A stretch of DNA of 64,000 bases from Lautropia sp. (GTDB lineage: Bacteria; Pseudomonadota; Gammaproteobacteria; Burkholderiales; Burkholderiaceae_E). A program made the position numbers and the translations under genes. The stretch lies in assembly GCA_030530775.1 (NCBI GenBank), contig JAUMUG010000004.1, positions 1 through 64,000 on the forward strand, read 5' to 3'. Every line of letters starts with the position of its first letter. The stretch's first letter is position 1. Below, one piece after another: positions 15,256-24,775 of the stretch. A model generated the notes under the pieces. It ran no database searches. It saw only the letters and a program-made list of their open reading frames with translations, and was not told the DNA's origin.

Positions 15256-16992
15256 TCAATGGGACGAGGCTTTGGCGGCGCCGTAGCCGGTTTCGGAACG
15301 AACCTGCTGGGCGTCGAAGGCGGCACGCTCTTCTGCCGCCTGCGGGCTGTGGTCGAGCACCGAGAACAGCCAGACCCCGACGAAACCCAGCATCATCGAG
15401 AACAGCGCCGGCGAGGTGTAGGGAAACAGCGCCGATCCGGGCGGGTTGCCGAAGGTGACTTCCCAGACCGAAGGCGACAGCACGGTGAGGATCACCGACG
15501 AGGCCAGACCGAGGAAGCCGCCGATGACCGCCCCCCGGGTGGTGGTGCCCTTCCACATCACCGACAGGAACAGCACCGGGAAGTTGGCCGAGGCTGCCAC
15601 CGCAAAGGCCAGCGACACCATGAAGGCGATGTTCTGCTTCTCGAACAGGATGCCGAGCAACACGGCGATGATGCCGAGCGCCAGCGTGGTGATACGCGAC
15701 ACCTTCAGTTCGGCCATGCTGTCGGCCTTGCCTTTCTTGATGACGGTGGCGTAGATGTCGTGCGATACGGCCGAGGCGCCGGAGAGCGTCAGACCCGCGA
15801 CCACCGCCAGAATGGTGGCGAAGGCCACGGCTGAAATGAAACCATAGAAGATGTCGCCTCCCACCGATCTGGCCACCAGTACCGCGGCCATGTTCTCCGT
15901 GCCGGCCCCACCGTGAATGATGCCCTTGGTGGTGTCGGCAAACTCGGGGTTGGTCAGCACCAGGGTGATGGCACCAAAACCGATGATGAAGATCAGCGCA
16001 TAGAAGTAACCGATCCAGGTGGTGGCCCAGAACACCGATTTGCGCGCTTCCTTGGCATCGGGTACGGTGAAGAACCGCATCAGGATGTGGGGCAGGCCGG
16101 CCGTACCGAACATCAGCGCCATACCGAAGGAAATGGCCGAGATCGGATCCTTGATGAAGCCCCCGGGGCCCATCAGCGCCAGGCCGGTCTTGGCGGCTTC
16201 TTCGGGCGATTGGCCAGCGTGTTCGGCAATGGCGGTCTTGACGCGTACACCTTCGGCGAACAGTGTCTCGAGGCTGAAGCCATAGCGCGACATGATCATG
16301 ATGCCCATGAAGGACACACCGAACAGCAGCAGTACGGCCTTGATGATCTGCACCCAGGTGGTGGCCGTCATGCCGCCGAAAAGCACATAGACCATCATCA
16401 GCACACCGACCAGCACGACGGCAATCCAGTAGTCGAGGCCGAACAACAGTTTGATCAGCTGGCCGGCACCGACCATTTGGGCGATCAGGTAGAAGGCGAC
16501 CACCACCAGCGTGCCGGAGGCAGCAAACAGCCGGATCGGTTTTTGCTGGAAGCGATAGCCGGCCACATCGGCAAAAGTGAATTTGCCGAGATTGCGCAGC
16601 CGCTCGGCCAACAGGAAGGTGAGCAATGGCCAGCCCACCAGGAAGCCGATGGCATAGATCAGCCCGTCGTAGCCGGTGGCCATCACCGCAGCGGCAATGC
16701 CCAGGAAGGAGGCGGCCGACATGAAGTCGCCGGCAATGGCCAGACCATTCTGAAAGCCGCTGATGCCGCCCCCGGCGGTATAGAAATCGGCGGCCGATTT
16801 GGTGCGGCCGGCCGCCCATTTGGTGATCCACAGCGTGGCGGCCACGAAGACGATGAACATGATGATCGCCGTCCAATTGGTGGCCTGCTTGGTGGCTTCG
16901 GGCACTTCGCCGGCAGCGTGGGCGGTGCCCAGCACGAGCAGACTGCCCAGTGTGGCAGTCGTCAGACAGAGGGAGCGATGGGGCGCGTTCAT
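15256..16992 (-). CDS. actP: cation/acetate symporter
   Basis: A 578-residue sodium:solute symporter of the ActP type with about 13 membrane segments. Diagnostic stretches are [80 protein letters not shown] and [20 protein letters not shown], all close to E. coli ActP. The N-terminus has a cleavable-type signal ending TAHAAGE. The start overlaps the yjcH stop by four bases (ATGA). It imports acetate and other short carboxylates using a cation gradient. Confidence 0.9.
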   Translation of the reverse strand: MNAPHRSLCLTTATLGSLLVLGTAHAAGEVPEATKQATNWTAIIMFIVFVAATLWITKWAAGRTKSAADFYTAGGGISGFQNGLAIAGDFMSAASFLGIAAAVMATGYDGLIYAIGFLVGWPLLTFLLAERLRNLGKFTFADVAGYRFQQKPIRLFAASGTLVVVAFYLIAQMVGAGQLIKLLFGLDYWIAVVLVGVLMMVYVLFGGMTATTWVQIIKAVLLLFGVSFMGIMIMSRYGFSLETLFAEGVRVKTAIAEHAGQSPEEAAKTGLALMGPGGFIKDPISAISFGMALMFGTAGLPHILMRFFTVPDAKEARKSVFWATTWIGYFYALIFIIGFGAITLVLTNPEFADTTKGIIHGGAGTENMAAVLVARSVGGDIFYGFISAVAFATILAVVAGLTLSGASAVSHDIYATVIKKGKADSMAELKVSRITTLALGIIAVLLGILFEKQNIAFMVSLAFAVAASANFPVLFLSVMWKGTTTRGAVIGGFLGLASSVILTVLSPSVWEVTFGNPPGSALFPYTSPALFSMMLGFVGVWLFSVLDHSPQAAEERAAFDAQQVRSETGYGAAKASSH

Positions 16993-17300
16993 TGGGTCGT
17001 GTCCTTCAGGATATCGCGGGTCATGGCGTCGTACTGGCTGTTGGCACGGTAGACGTAGACGCCGGTGAGAACGACGGTCAGCACAATGACGCCGAGACCG
17101 ATGGGAACGCCGATCGATGTGATGGCGTTTTCACTGATCGGTTGTGCCAGAAAGCTCTTGTCGAAGGCGATCAGGCCGATATAGCCGTAGTAGACGACGA
17201 GCATGACGATCGTCAGTGCCCAACCGAATATGTTGCGTTCTTTTCTGAGCTTGCGGTATTGCGGATGGCGCTGGATTTTCTCGACGACGGGGTCCGACAT
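16989..17300 (-). CDS. yjcH: DUF485 membrane protein, YjcH-like
   Basis: A 103-residue DUF485 protein with two membrane segments ([20 protein letters not shown] and [20 protein letters not shown]) and the family motif [16 protein letters not shown] before the first. It accompanies acetate permease in most proteobacteria. The ATG at 17300 is preceded at good distance by AAGGAG, so I prefer it over in-frame ATGs at 17330 and 17318. Translation is coupled to actP through a four-base overlap. Confidence 0.88.
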   Translation of the reverse strand: MSDPVVEKIQRHPQYRKLRKERNIFGWALTIVMLVVYYGYIGLIAFDKSFLAQPISENAITSIGVPIGLGVIVLTVVLTGVYVYRANSQYDAMTRDILKDTTQ

Positions 17301-18240
17301 GGGTGTCTCCTTGTTCATCTCAACGGGCACACGCTTGGACGACGGGGCCTCGAGACCGGGCTCCTAGAAGAATCGGGGCGCTCCGAACGAGCAGGGACCT
17401 GGATTCCCAGGAGGTTCAGTGGCTCACCGAACGCTTCATGGCGAGGATGTCACGGAGCGTCCGCGTCTTGCGTGCTGCCCCGCGACAATGCGGGGAGCGG
17501 CCTTTTTTGACAAGGCGGGAAAACACCGAGCAGGCCGGATATTCAGGGAAACCCCTGTCGTCATCGTGGGGGGACGCTGAAAACCACCGGAAATCTGGCC
17601 GCACATGTCGGACATCGACCCGGCGGGGTCGAGTCGTTTCACAGCCATGCACGGGCCGGGGGCGGTCGGTTTCCGTGGAGCACCGCATAGGGAGCGTCGG
17701 CGTCGTCGCCGTGGCAGAAATGCCTGCGTATGAAGAACGGTGCAGAATCGGGGGCGTCGTATCGGGTGGCTTCGGTGACGTTGCTTGCTGTCGTGATCGA
17801 GTAACAGTTCGCTGACTGCGTGTACGATATCGGGCTCGTCGGGGCAGGAGGGCGTCGGGATGCACTCGTCTGACACGGTCGAAATCACCGTGAGTGCTGC
17901 AATGCGCCATCATAGCACCTGCACAGGGGCGTCGCCGGCTGCCTGACTGCGGTACAGGTCATCTCGACGGCCGCCGGAACCGTTATAGGAGAAGATGCCG
18001 GGGTCCGTGTGCCGGGCCCATCGATCCCGTCGATGGCGGGCGGTGCGGGCCGGGGCGTTCGAAACGACCGTGTTTCCGTCGTCTCCGGGGTCTCGGCTCC
18101 GGGGCCTCGGGTGTGGTCGCTACGGCACAGGCGACATGATCGTGGTTTCTGGGATGTCGTGGACATCGTCGATGGACCCGCGTGCGATTGCTGCCCGGCG
18201 AAAGCTCGCAAAAAACATTGATTCAGGAGTTCGTATTCTC
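17301..18240. other. 940-base spacer upstream of yjcH-actP and of the barrel gene
   Basis: Open frames up to 165 codons exist on both strands, but none has a family resemblance, a ribosome-binding site or normal amino-acid composition, so I reject them. A terminator-like hairpin lies at 17478-17508 on the plus strand with no plus-strand gene before it. The yjcH promoter should lie just above 17300 and the promoter of the barrel gene just below 18240. Confidence 0.5.
17478..17508 (+). terminator. orphan terminator-like hairpin
   Basis: CCCCGC (17478-17483), loop GACAAT, GCGGGG (17490-17495), then AGCGGCC and six T residues (17503-17508). It looks like an intrinsic terminator on the plus strand, yet no plus-strand gene precedes it for more than 2 kb. 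It could end a small RNA that starts near 17300-17450. Confidence 0.45.
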
Positions 18241-18993
18241 ATGGCTGACACAAAGCGGAAAACGGCAGGGCTGCGTCACGGCGTGATGTCGTTGGCGGGT
18301 TGTGGTGCACTGATGGCGCTGCCGTCGGTACATGCGGCGGATTACATCACCACGCTGGGCGTGCTGGGGCAGAGCGAGTTCCGCACCCTGTCGCAGGATC
18401 TCGGCTCCGGCGTGTCCTTCAAGGGCGTGGTGCCGGCTGAAAGCCTCGGTGTGCTGGGTTTCGACATCAGCGCCTCGGCCACCGGCATGAAAGTGCCGAA
18501 CCGTGATCTGTGGCGCCGTGCCTCGGGTGGTTCCAGTGTCGATCAGTGGATCGCGATGGGTGGTATCCGCGCGCACAAGGGCCTGCCCGGCGGGGTCGAT
18601 ATCGGGGCTTTCTACAACACCAGTTCGAATAACGTGGGTGTCTGGGGCGCCGAAGCGCGTTGGGCCTTCATCCGGGGCAACGCCGTGCTGCCGGCGGTGG
18701 CGGTGCGCGGTTCCTACTCGGCGCTGACCGGTGTCGACCAGCTGAAGCTGAACACCACCGGAATCGACTTGTCGATCTCGAAGGGCATTCTGATGTTCAC
18801 CCCCTATGCCGGCATCGGCAAGGTCTGGGTGCGCAGCACGCCGGAAGGCGTGCCGGGCCTGCAGCGCGAAAGCTTCTCGATGAACAAGGCGTTCGCCGGC
18901 ATCAACATCAATCTGGGCATCAACCTGGCGGCCGAAGTCGACCGCACCGGCGATGTGACCAGCTACAGCGTCAAGACCGGCATCCGGTTCTGA
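18241..18993 (+). CDS. predicted outer-membrane beta-barrel protein of unknown function
   Basis: A 250-residue protein I do not recognise. It starts with a Sec signal (basic KRKTAGLRHG, hydrophobic VMSLAGCGALMALPS, cleavage near VHAADY). The mature part alternates polar and apolar residues in short strands rich in Gly and aromatic residues, and ends VKTGIRF; a C-terminal Phe is typical of outer-membrane barrels. The ATG at 18241 has GGAG 11 bases upstream. Eight to ten strands could fit the length. It stands alone, followed by the convergent pgi gene. Role could be a small porin-like or adhesion barrel; this is inference. Confidence 0.6.
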   Translation: MADTKRKTAGLRHGVMSLAGCGALMALPSVHAADYITTLGVLGQSEFRTLSQDLGSGVSFKGVVPAESLGVLGFDISASATGMKVPNRDLWRRASGGSSVDQWIAMGGIRAHKGLPGGVDIGAFYNTSSNNVGVWGAEARWAFIRGNAVLPAVAVRGSYSALTGVDQLKLNTTGIDLSISKGILMFTPYAGIGKVWVRSTPEGVPGLQRESFSMNKAFAGININLGINLAAEVDRTGDVTSYSVKTGIRF

Positions 18994-19045
18994 CCGCTCC
19001 GGCGGCCCCTGCCTGGCAAGCACCTGCCGGGCCGGGTGGACGGAC

Positions 19046-19062
19046 GGGCCGTGCATCGGCCC
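19046..19062. terminator. weak hairpin between the barrel gene and pgi
   Basis: GGGCCG (19046-19051), loop TGCAT, CGGCCC (19057-19062), between converging genes. No T-run follows, so this is a weak candidate for a shared terminator. Confidence 0.3.
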
Positions 19063-19134
19063 CCCATCGGCATCGGCGTGACAGTCGAGGGGATCGGCGC
19101 GGCGCCATTGCCGATCCCGTGTCGTGTCACTGCA

Positions 19135-20754
19135 TCACGCTTTGAAATAGCTCAGCAGGGCGCGGGTGGCGTGATCCAGTCCGCCGTCGTCCTGACCGCC
19201 CAGGGCCGCTTCGACCGACTTGGCCATCACCTTGCCGTATTCGACACCGAACTGGTCGAAGGCGTTCAGCCCCAGCACCACGCTGGCCACGAAGGTGGCG
19301 TGCTCGTAGGCGGCCAGCAGGGCACCGATGGCGGCCGGGTCGATCTGCGGCAGCATGAGTACCGTGCTGGGCCGGTTGCCCGGGAATGCCTTGTGCCAGT
19401 CTTCGCCGTTGGCTGCATCGGGCAGCGGTTTGCCGAGTGCCAGTGCAGCACTCTGTGCCAGGCAGTTGGCCACCAGAATCATGTGGCGTTCGTCGCCACC
19501 ACCGGCAAGTGAGGCCGGATCGGGTTTTCGGGCGATGATGAAATCGACCGGCACCACGTCCGGACCCTGATGCAGCTGCTGAAAGAAGGAGTGCTGGGCG
19601 TTGGTGCCCGATACACCCCAGATGACCGGCGAGCTGATGTACTGCAGGCGTGATCCGTCGATCTTGGCGGATTTGCCGTTGCTTTCCATGATCAGCTGCT
19701 GCAGGTAGGCGGGCAGTAGACGCAGGCGCTCGGCGTAGGGGATGATGGCCTGACTGCCGTAGTCGAGTACGTTGCGGTTCCAGATGTTGACCAGCCCCAT
19801 CCAGACCGGCAGGTTCTGGCGGAACGGCGTGTTCAGGAAGTGCCGGTCCATCGCGGCGGCACCGTCGAGCAGCTGATCGTAGGCCTGCGGGCCGCAGGCA
19901 ATGGCGATAGAGGCGCCCACTGCCGACCACAGTGAATAGCGGCCACCGACCCATTCCCAGAAGCGCAGGATCTGTGCGGAGGGAATGCCGTAGCGTTCGG
20001 CGGCATCGGGGTTGGCCGTGATGCCGATCAGATGCTTCATGGCGCTGGTGTGGTCGGCCCCGGCGGCCTGCAGCCAGACGATGGCAGCCTCTGCGTTGGC
20101 GAGCGTCTCGCGGGTGGTGAAGGTTTTGGATACGACCAGGAAGGCGGTAGTGGCCGGGTTCAGTCCTTCGAGGTTGCGGGCCAGGTCGGCCGGATCGACG
20201 TTGGCGACGAAGCGTACATCGGGGCTCCCGGCTTTGACCAGGGCGTCGCAGACCAGCCGCGGACCGAGGTCGGAGCCGCCGATGCCGATACAGACCAGCG
20301 CACGTAGCGCTTGGCCGTCGAAGCCCTGCAGTTCGCCTTGGCGGAAGCGGTTGGCCAGTTCGACGATGCGTTGCCGTTCGACATTGGCCAGTGTGTTGGC
20401 TTCGGCATGGGTCGAGGCGTTGCGCAGCGCGGTGTGCAGCACCGGCCGACCTTCGGTGGTGTTGATGGCTTCGCCACTGAACATCAGCTGGCGAGCCTCT
20501 TCCAGCCGGGCACTCCTGGCCAGGTCCATCAGGGCATCGACGGCACCCGAGTCGATGCGTTGCTTGCTGAAATCGGCCACCAAACCGGCAGCTTCGAGGC
20601 GGAACTGTGCGGGACGGGCCGGGTCTTCGAGCAGGTTGCGCAAGCTGATATCTGCCAACCGGCGGCCCTCACGTTGCAGGATTCTCCAGGCAGCCCGGCG
20701 TGCACCGATATTGGGGAGGGTAATGGCTGATCGCTTCGTTTGCATGTTGTCCAT
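19135..20754 (-). CDS. pgi: glucose-6-phosphate isomerase
   Basis: A 539-residue phosphoglucose isomerase, near the usual 550. It interconverts glucose 6-phosphate and fructose 6-phosphate in the cytoplasm. The two SIS subdomains are present, with family signatures FLVVSKTFTTRETLANA, GVSGTNAQHSFFQQLHQG (catalytic His) and LNAFDQFGVEYGKVMAKSVE (catalytic Lys). IGIGGSDLGPRLV marks the phosphate-binding region. I chose ATG 20754 (MDNMQTKRS), since homologous sequence starts shortly after; the frame is open far upstream. Confidence 0.95.
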   Translation of the reverse strand: MDNMQTKRSAITLPNIGARRAAWRILQREGRRLADISLRNLLEDPARPAQFRLEAAGLVADFSKQRIDSGAVDALMDLARSARLEEARQLMFSGEAINTTEGRPVLHTALRNASTHAEANTLANVERQRIVELANRFRQGELQGFDGQALRALVCIGIGGSDLGPRLVCDALVKAGSPDVRFVANVDPADLARNLEGLNPATTAFLVVSKTFTTRETLANAEAAIVWLQAAGADHTSAMKHLIGITANPDAAERYGIPSAQILRFWEWVGGRYSLWSAVGASIAIACGPQAYDQLLDGAAAMDRHFLNTPFRQNLPVWMGLVNIWNRNVLDYGSQAIIPYAERLRLLPAYLQQLIMESNGKSAKIDGSRLQYISSPVIWGVSGTNAQHSFFQQLHQGPDVVPVDFIIARKPDPASLAGGGDERHMILVANCLAQSAALALGKPLPDAANGEDWHKAFPGNRPSTVLMLPQIDPAAIGALLAAYEHATFVASVVLGLNAFDQFGVEYGKVMAKSVEAALGGQDDGGLDHATRALLSYFKA

Positions 20755-21195
20755 GACGGAAGGCACCGCAGAAAACGGGGCAGTTGAACAGTCGAAATGG
20801 CCGAGCCGGAGCAACGGGACAGTGGAGGGTTTGGGGCGGTCTTCAGATCGGTGCACCGATCCGTGATGGTTCAGGCGCTCGAATTGTCGTGTCCACCTGC
20901 GTCCAGCTGCCCGCGGCAGGCCGTCAAAAAGAACGAAACCGGTGCTTCGGCTTCGTCCAACGGAACCATAGTGCCATAAGCGGCCTCTCTCTGCGGAAGA
21001 ACCCCACCGCACAATGTTGATCTATACATATTGTTTCACGCATATCGATTCGGGGGAGTCGCCGGGCGACAACGTTTTTCTGCGGTCCGCCCGGTCAGCA
21101 TGCCGTTCCCATTGGATGCGGGCGCTGGAATCCTGTGCGGACGCGGAGTCGGCGCCCGCCGGGGCAAGCGTCTCGGCAAGTGTGTCGCCATGTCG
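20755..21195. other. spacer upstream of pgi
   Basis: This 441-base stretch holds no supported gene. An AT-rich patch at about 21010-21035 (GTTGATCTATACATATTGTT) carries a 5-base inverted repeat ACAAT/ATTGT and may belong to the pgi promoter on the minus strand. Confidence 0.35.
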
Positions 21196-21687
21196 TCACA
21201 TGGTTCTGGCAGCTGTGCGGGTCCGGCCGCTTGCTTGGCTGCGCGCGAGTCTGAAAGCGCTCCAGAGCAAGGTGAGCCAACCCAGGATGAAACAGCTGCC
21301 GCCGATCGGTGTCAGCATGCCAAGCGGACGGGTGCCGGTCAGCGACAACATGTAGAGGCTGCCGGAAAACAACAGAATGCCGGCGATGAAGAAGCCGCCG
21401 CTCCAGCGCACCGTGCAGCGTGGCAGCCGTGGTGCGAGGGCCGTCAGCACCAGCAATGCCAGGGCGTGATACATCTGATAGCGGACGGCGGTTTCGTAGA
21501 TGATCAGCATGTGGTCGGACAGCACGGTGCGCAGAGCGTGTGCGCCCATGGCGCCGGCAACCACGCCAAGGCCGGCGAACAGGGCACCGGCGCCAAGCAG
21601 CAGGGGGCAGAAAGGGGGATCGCCGGCGGCGCGGCTGTGGCCGCCGTCAGGATGGGGAGTGGGAGGTGGGTTCATCGATGTGCTCAT
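21196..21687 (-). CDS. DUF423 family membrane protein
   Basis: A 163-residue DUF423 (YgdD-like) inner-membrane protein with four hydrophobic helices. Characteristic stretches are GVVAGAMGAHALRTVLSDHM, YETAVRYQMYHALALLVLTA, GGFFIAGILLFSGSLYMLSL and LTPIGGSCFILGWLTLLW. About 25 polar residues precede the first helix. ATG 21687 and ATG 21675 are both possible starts. The function of the family is not known to me, and the neighbours give no clue. Confidence 0.85.
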   Translation of the reverse strand: MSTSMNPPPTPHPDGGHSRAAGDPPFCPLLLGAGALFAGLGVVAGAMGAHALRTVLSDHMLIIYETAVRYQMYHALALLVLTALAPRLPRCTVRWSGGFFIAGILLFSGSLYMLSLTGTRPLGMLTPIGGSCFILGWLTLLWSAFRLARSQASGRTRTAARTM

Positions 21688-21861
21688 TCATTGCATGATT
21701 CGGCGCACGGTGCGCAGGAAGCCGGCTTCGATGCCATCGAAAGTCACGGCGCCCGGTGCTAGCTGATCCATCGGCTGAGCGGCGGTGGCGATGGCGAGCT
21801 GGACCAGGCCCGTACACTGCGCTTTGCCGCACAGGCTATCGGGTTTGCCTGGCCGAAGCCG

Positions 21862-24264
21862 TCAGGGTTCCCCTTTTCCGGTGTCCGGTTCGATCGGGCC
21901 GGGGGGCTGCGCTGCATCCGGCTGCCCGATCGTGCCGGCGAAATATCCGGCCATGGGTGCCTGGTTGTCGTCGATCGCTGTCGTGTCGATCAGCGCGCCG
22001 CCCGTGCCGGCACGGAGATGGCCGGTACGTCGTCGGAGAATCCGTTCGCGGTGGACGTCTTCGAGAACGCGTGCCGTATCCAGTCCCATGGCCCGGTATG
22101 CCAGCTGCAATATGCGAAGCTCGTCGGAAGACACCTGCCCGTCGGCGCCGGCCACGGTGACGATGAAACGGGCAACCGCCTCCCTGGATCGGATGTCCAG
22201 TGCCTTGACACGCGGGCCCACATCGCCCAGGCTGTTCGGCGCATGCCACATCAGACGTGAATGGGCCAGCAGCCGATGATGCTCGCCTTCGGACAGATGG
22301 GGCCAGTCGGACAGCTGTTTCTGCATTTGCTCCAGCTCTTTCAGACTGAACCCGCCATCGGCATTCGCCACCGATGCCGCAAGTTGCAAAGCCACCAGCG
22401 CCGCCTGAAAAGCGGCCGAGTTCGGCTCGTGGATACCCGTCTCCTGCTCCTGCGCTTCAAACAACACGATGGGCTCGTCATGCTTCGGCATCCTGGCGCC
22501 CCGGAGAACATCGGGAACCATCAGCACCCGGTGATCCGCGAGGACCGACAGGACCTCGAGGAGCTTGGGCCGGGTCAGCGCCGATTGCAGCCCCAGCTCA
22601 CGCCATAGATCCGGCACCGAGGTGACACGCATATCGCCATGCAGCCGGTTCCTCAGGTGCGTCAGACGGAGCTTGACCTGGCTGGGCCAGAGGTGCTTCG
22701 GCAGCATCAGCAAGGCATCCACCTCTCCGGCTTCGCTTGGGTTCTTTTCGATATAACGGCAGTAGTCCGTGATGTCGTCGGTGGCCAGTTCGACGATCTG
22801 GTTCAGTTTCCGGATCGGTGCAGTCGATACCGAAACGTCGGGCAGTTTGCCGAAATCGAGGCGGATATCCAGGTTGGCCAATGCAGCCGATGCGCCGTGA
22901 TAATCATGCCGTAGCGCCGTCGGATTGACGGGTACGTTCAGGCCATCGCCGAACTTGTCCTGATACCGGTGTCGGAATGCAGTCTCGAACAGAGCCGGGC
23001 AATGTGAAACTGGCGCATGCAGAACGATGCCCGGTGAATGACGGACCCAGGCCAATGCGGTATCGACCGGCAACGGATGAGCATGGATGGCACACTGGCC
23101 CAGCACGATCTTCAGGTACAGAGGCAGATCGTTTTCACGTGCAAGGGTCGGCAGCGGTCTCAGGTAGTGATCATCGTCGGATGACAGTGCTGCAATGGCG
23201 CCCAGCAACTGGTTGGCATAGCGACCGAAGGACGGGTTGCCACCATAAATGCCCAGCAGCCGATCCAGCTCCGCCGCCAGTACCGGAAACTCGGCCTGCA
23301 CGTCGGCATCGTGCCGGCCGTCGATCAGGACTCGACGCTCGAGGCCACAGAAGAACAGGAAGACATAACCGATGTCGGCATCGGCGGCCGAGCGGCCAGT
23401 ACGCAACCACTGCAGATAGGCTCCCCGTTCCCCGGGCGTGATGCGGGCGTAGTTGGGCCAGGCATCTGTCGAAAGGGGCTGACGGTAGTCCCCCTGTATG
23501 TCCACCGCCAAAGAAATATCGAGCAGCGCCGGATCGGGCACCCATGTGGGGTCGGAAGCCAATCCAGGATCGGCGTGCTTTCCGTCCCGCTCGAGTGCCT
23601 GGCCCACATAGAGCATTCCACCCCCGATCGACAGGCCCGCGATCTCGATCGCCTGGCCGGGCGGGACCCAGCGGTTCCGGCTCGGCGTCGAGGATCGAGG
23701 CTGCCGTGGCATCGGGAAGGAGGGCTCCGGCGCGTGATCGTTCTCCGCCCCGGATACCGGCAGGGGCACTGTATCGGTCGCAAGCGTGTGTTCATGGATG
23801 TGCCCGAGGGCCGGATCCGCCTCCGTCGCGTCGCCGTCGGGCGTGTCGACCCGTTCATGCACACGCACGGCGGCAAGGCGCATCGAGGAGCGCGGTGCGT
23901 ACCGTACCAGGGCTTCCAGCGTTTCGGGCTCCTCCCGTTCCTGCTCGTAGGTCGCCTCGGATTGCCACAGTGGCCGGGTGGGACGTGATGACTGCTGCGT
24001 GAATTTCTCGATCGTCTTGACGACGGGCTTGCTCCGCTTGATCTGATGCTCGACCCGTCGATAGCGTACGCCCACGCGATCCTTGGTATCACGCACGAGC
24101 CGTCCTGCCAGACCCATCAGGAATGGGGTAGCCGCGATCATCAGGCCCAGCAGGAACAGCAGTGCGGCCATGCCGAACCATGGCTCCGGTTCTGCTTGGA
24201 AGCTTGCCAGCACCACGACGACGACACCGCAGCAGATCAGCCCGGTAACAACCTTTTTGAGCAC
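21862..24264 (-). CDS. TerB-domain membrane-anchored protein
   Basis: An 800-residue protein with two N-terminal membrane helices (VTGLICCGVVVVVLASF and GMAALLFLLGLMIAATPFLM), a charged linker of about 150 residues, then a TerB-N region (VDIQGDYRQPLSTDAWPNYA, PGERGAYLQWLRTGRSAADA, YVFLFFCGLERRVLID), a long middle part, and a C-terminal TerB-like helical domain (AVARFIVTVAGADGQVSSDE, LRILQLAYRAMGLD). The GTG at 24264 has GGGAG upstream and begins directly before the first helix, so I preferred it to the longer open frame. TerB domains are linked to tellurite resistance and membrane stress; no other ter gene is nearby. Function is unknown. Confidence 0.75.
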   Translation of the reverse strand: MLKKVVTGLICCGVVVVVLASFQAEPEPWFGMAALLFLLGLMIAATPFLMGLAGRLVRDTKDRVGVRYRRVEHQIKRSKPVVKTIEKFTQQSSRPTRPLWQSEATYEQEREEPETLEALVRYAPRSSMRLAAVRVHERVDTPDGDATEADPALGHIHEHTLATDTVPLPVSGAENDHAPEPSFPMPRQPRSSTPSRNRWVPPGQAIEIAGLSIGGGMLYVGQALERDGKHADPGLASDPTWVPDPALLDISLAVDIQGDYRQPLSTDAWPNYARITPGERGAYLQWLRTGRSAADADIGYVFLFFCGLERRVLIDGRHDADVQAEFPVLAAELDRLLGIYGGNPSFGRYANQLLGAIAALSSDDDHYLRPLPTLARENDLPLYLKIVLGQCAIHAHPLPVDTALAWVRHSPGIVLHAPVSHCPALFETAFRHRYQDKFGDGLNVPVNPTALRHDYHGASAALANLDIRLDFGKLPDVSVSTAPIRKLNQIVELATDDITDYCRYIEKNPSEAGEVDALLMLPKHLWPSQVKLRLTHLRNRLHGDMRVTSVPDLWRELGLQSALTRPKLLEVLSVLADHRVLMVPDVLRGARMPKHDEPIVLFEAQEQETGIHEPNSAAFQAALVALQLAASVANADGGFSLKELEQMQKQLSDWPHLSEGEHHRLLAHSRLMWHAPNSLGDVGPRVKALDIRSREAVARFIVTVAGADGQVSSDELRILQLAYRAMGLDTARVLEDVHRERILRRRTGHLRAGTGGALIDTTAIDDNQAPMAGYFAGTIGQPDAAQPPGPIEPDTGKGEP

Positions 24265-24775
24265 TTGCGTCTCCCTTTCCCGTCCAGGAGCTTGGGCCGT
24301 GAAACCCTGAAGGTGGAAACGGCCCACCGAGCGTGGTTTGTGATCGATTCGCGGCTCCATCGTAGCTGTCGCGGGGCGACGAGCGGATACGAAGTGCCAC
24401 GGCCATGGCCCGTTTCGTCGAGGCGGCCGGCCCCGACCTTGACCGTGATGGGTTCTCTGGCGACTGGCTTGTCAGATCACGACACGCATCTCTCCACATC
24501 ACATCACGTGGAGAGGCCCGAACTTCTGGACTGTCCATGACAGATGGACACTGTGCGCGAACGATGACCCAGTCGGCAACAACACGTTGTTGCCCGGTAA
24601 CAGGATGGGATTGTCGGCGAATGCCGACATTGCATCGACCGATATGCTATCACGTATGGACCCGGGCTCGAGCACAAGCGTGGTGCCGGACGGACGGGCG
24701 TATCGGCTCGCGCATGGATATCCTCGATCGGTTGCTTCGTGAAAAACAGCGGTTTTCCTATCTTCTGCAGTCGAC
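24265..24775. other. spacer between uvrA and the TerB gene with two inverted repeats
   Basis: No gene is supported in these 511 bases. CTCTCCAC (24490-24497) pairs with GTGGAGAG (24508-24515), and GGCAACAAC (24575-24583) pairs with GTTGTTGCC (24586-24594) across two bases. Neither is followed by a T-run. They could be a terminator for uvrA or operators for the TerB gene, both on the minus strand. Confidence 0.45.

Noticed and set aside
15128..16876. 582-codon minus-strand frame within actP
   Set aside because: Runs in another frame of the same strand as actP and is Arg/His-rich; actP has clear family motifs throughout.
17416..17913. 165-codon minus-strand frame in the yjcH-barrel spacer
   Set aside because: No ribosome-binding site, no domain, Arg/Pro/Thr-rich; it also contains the terminator-like hairpin.
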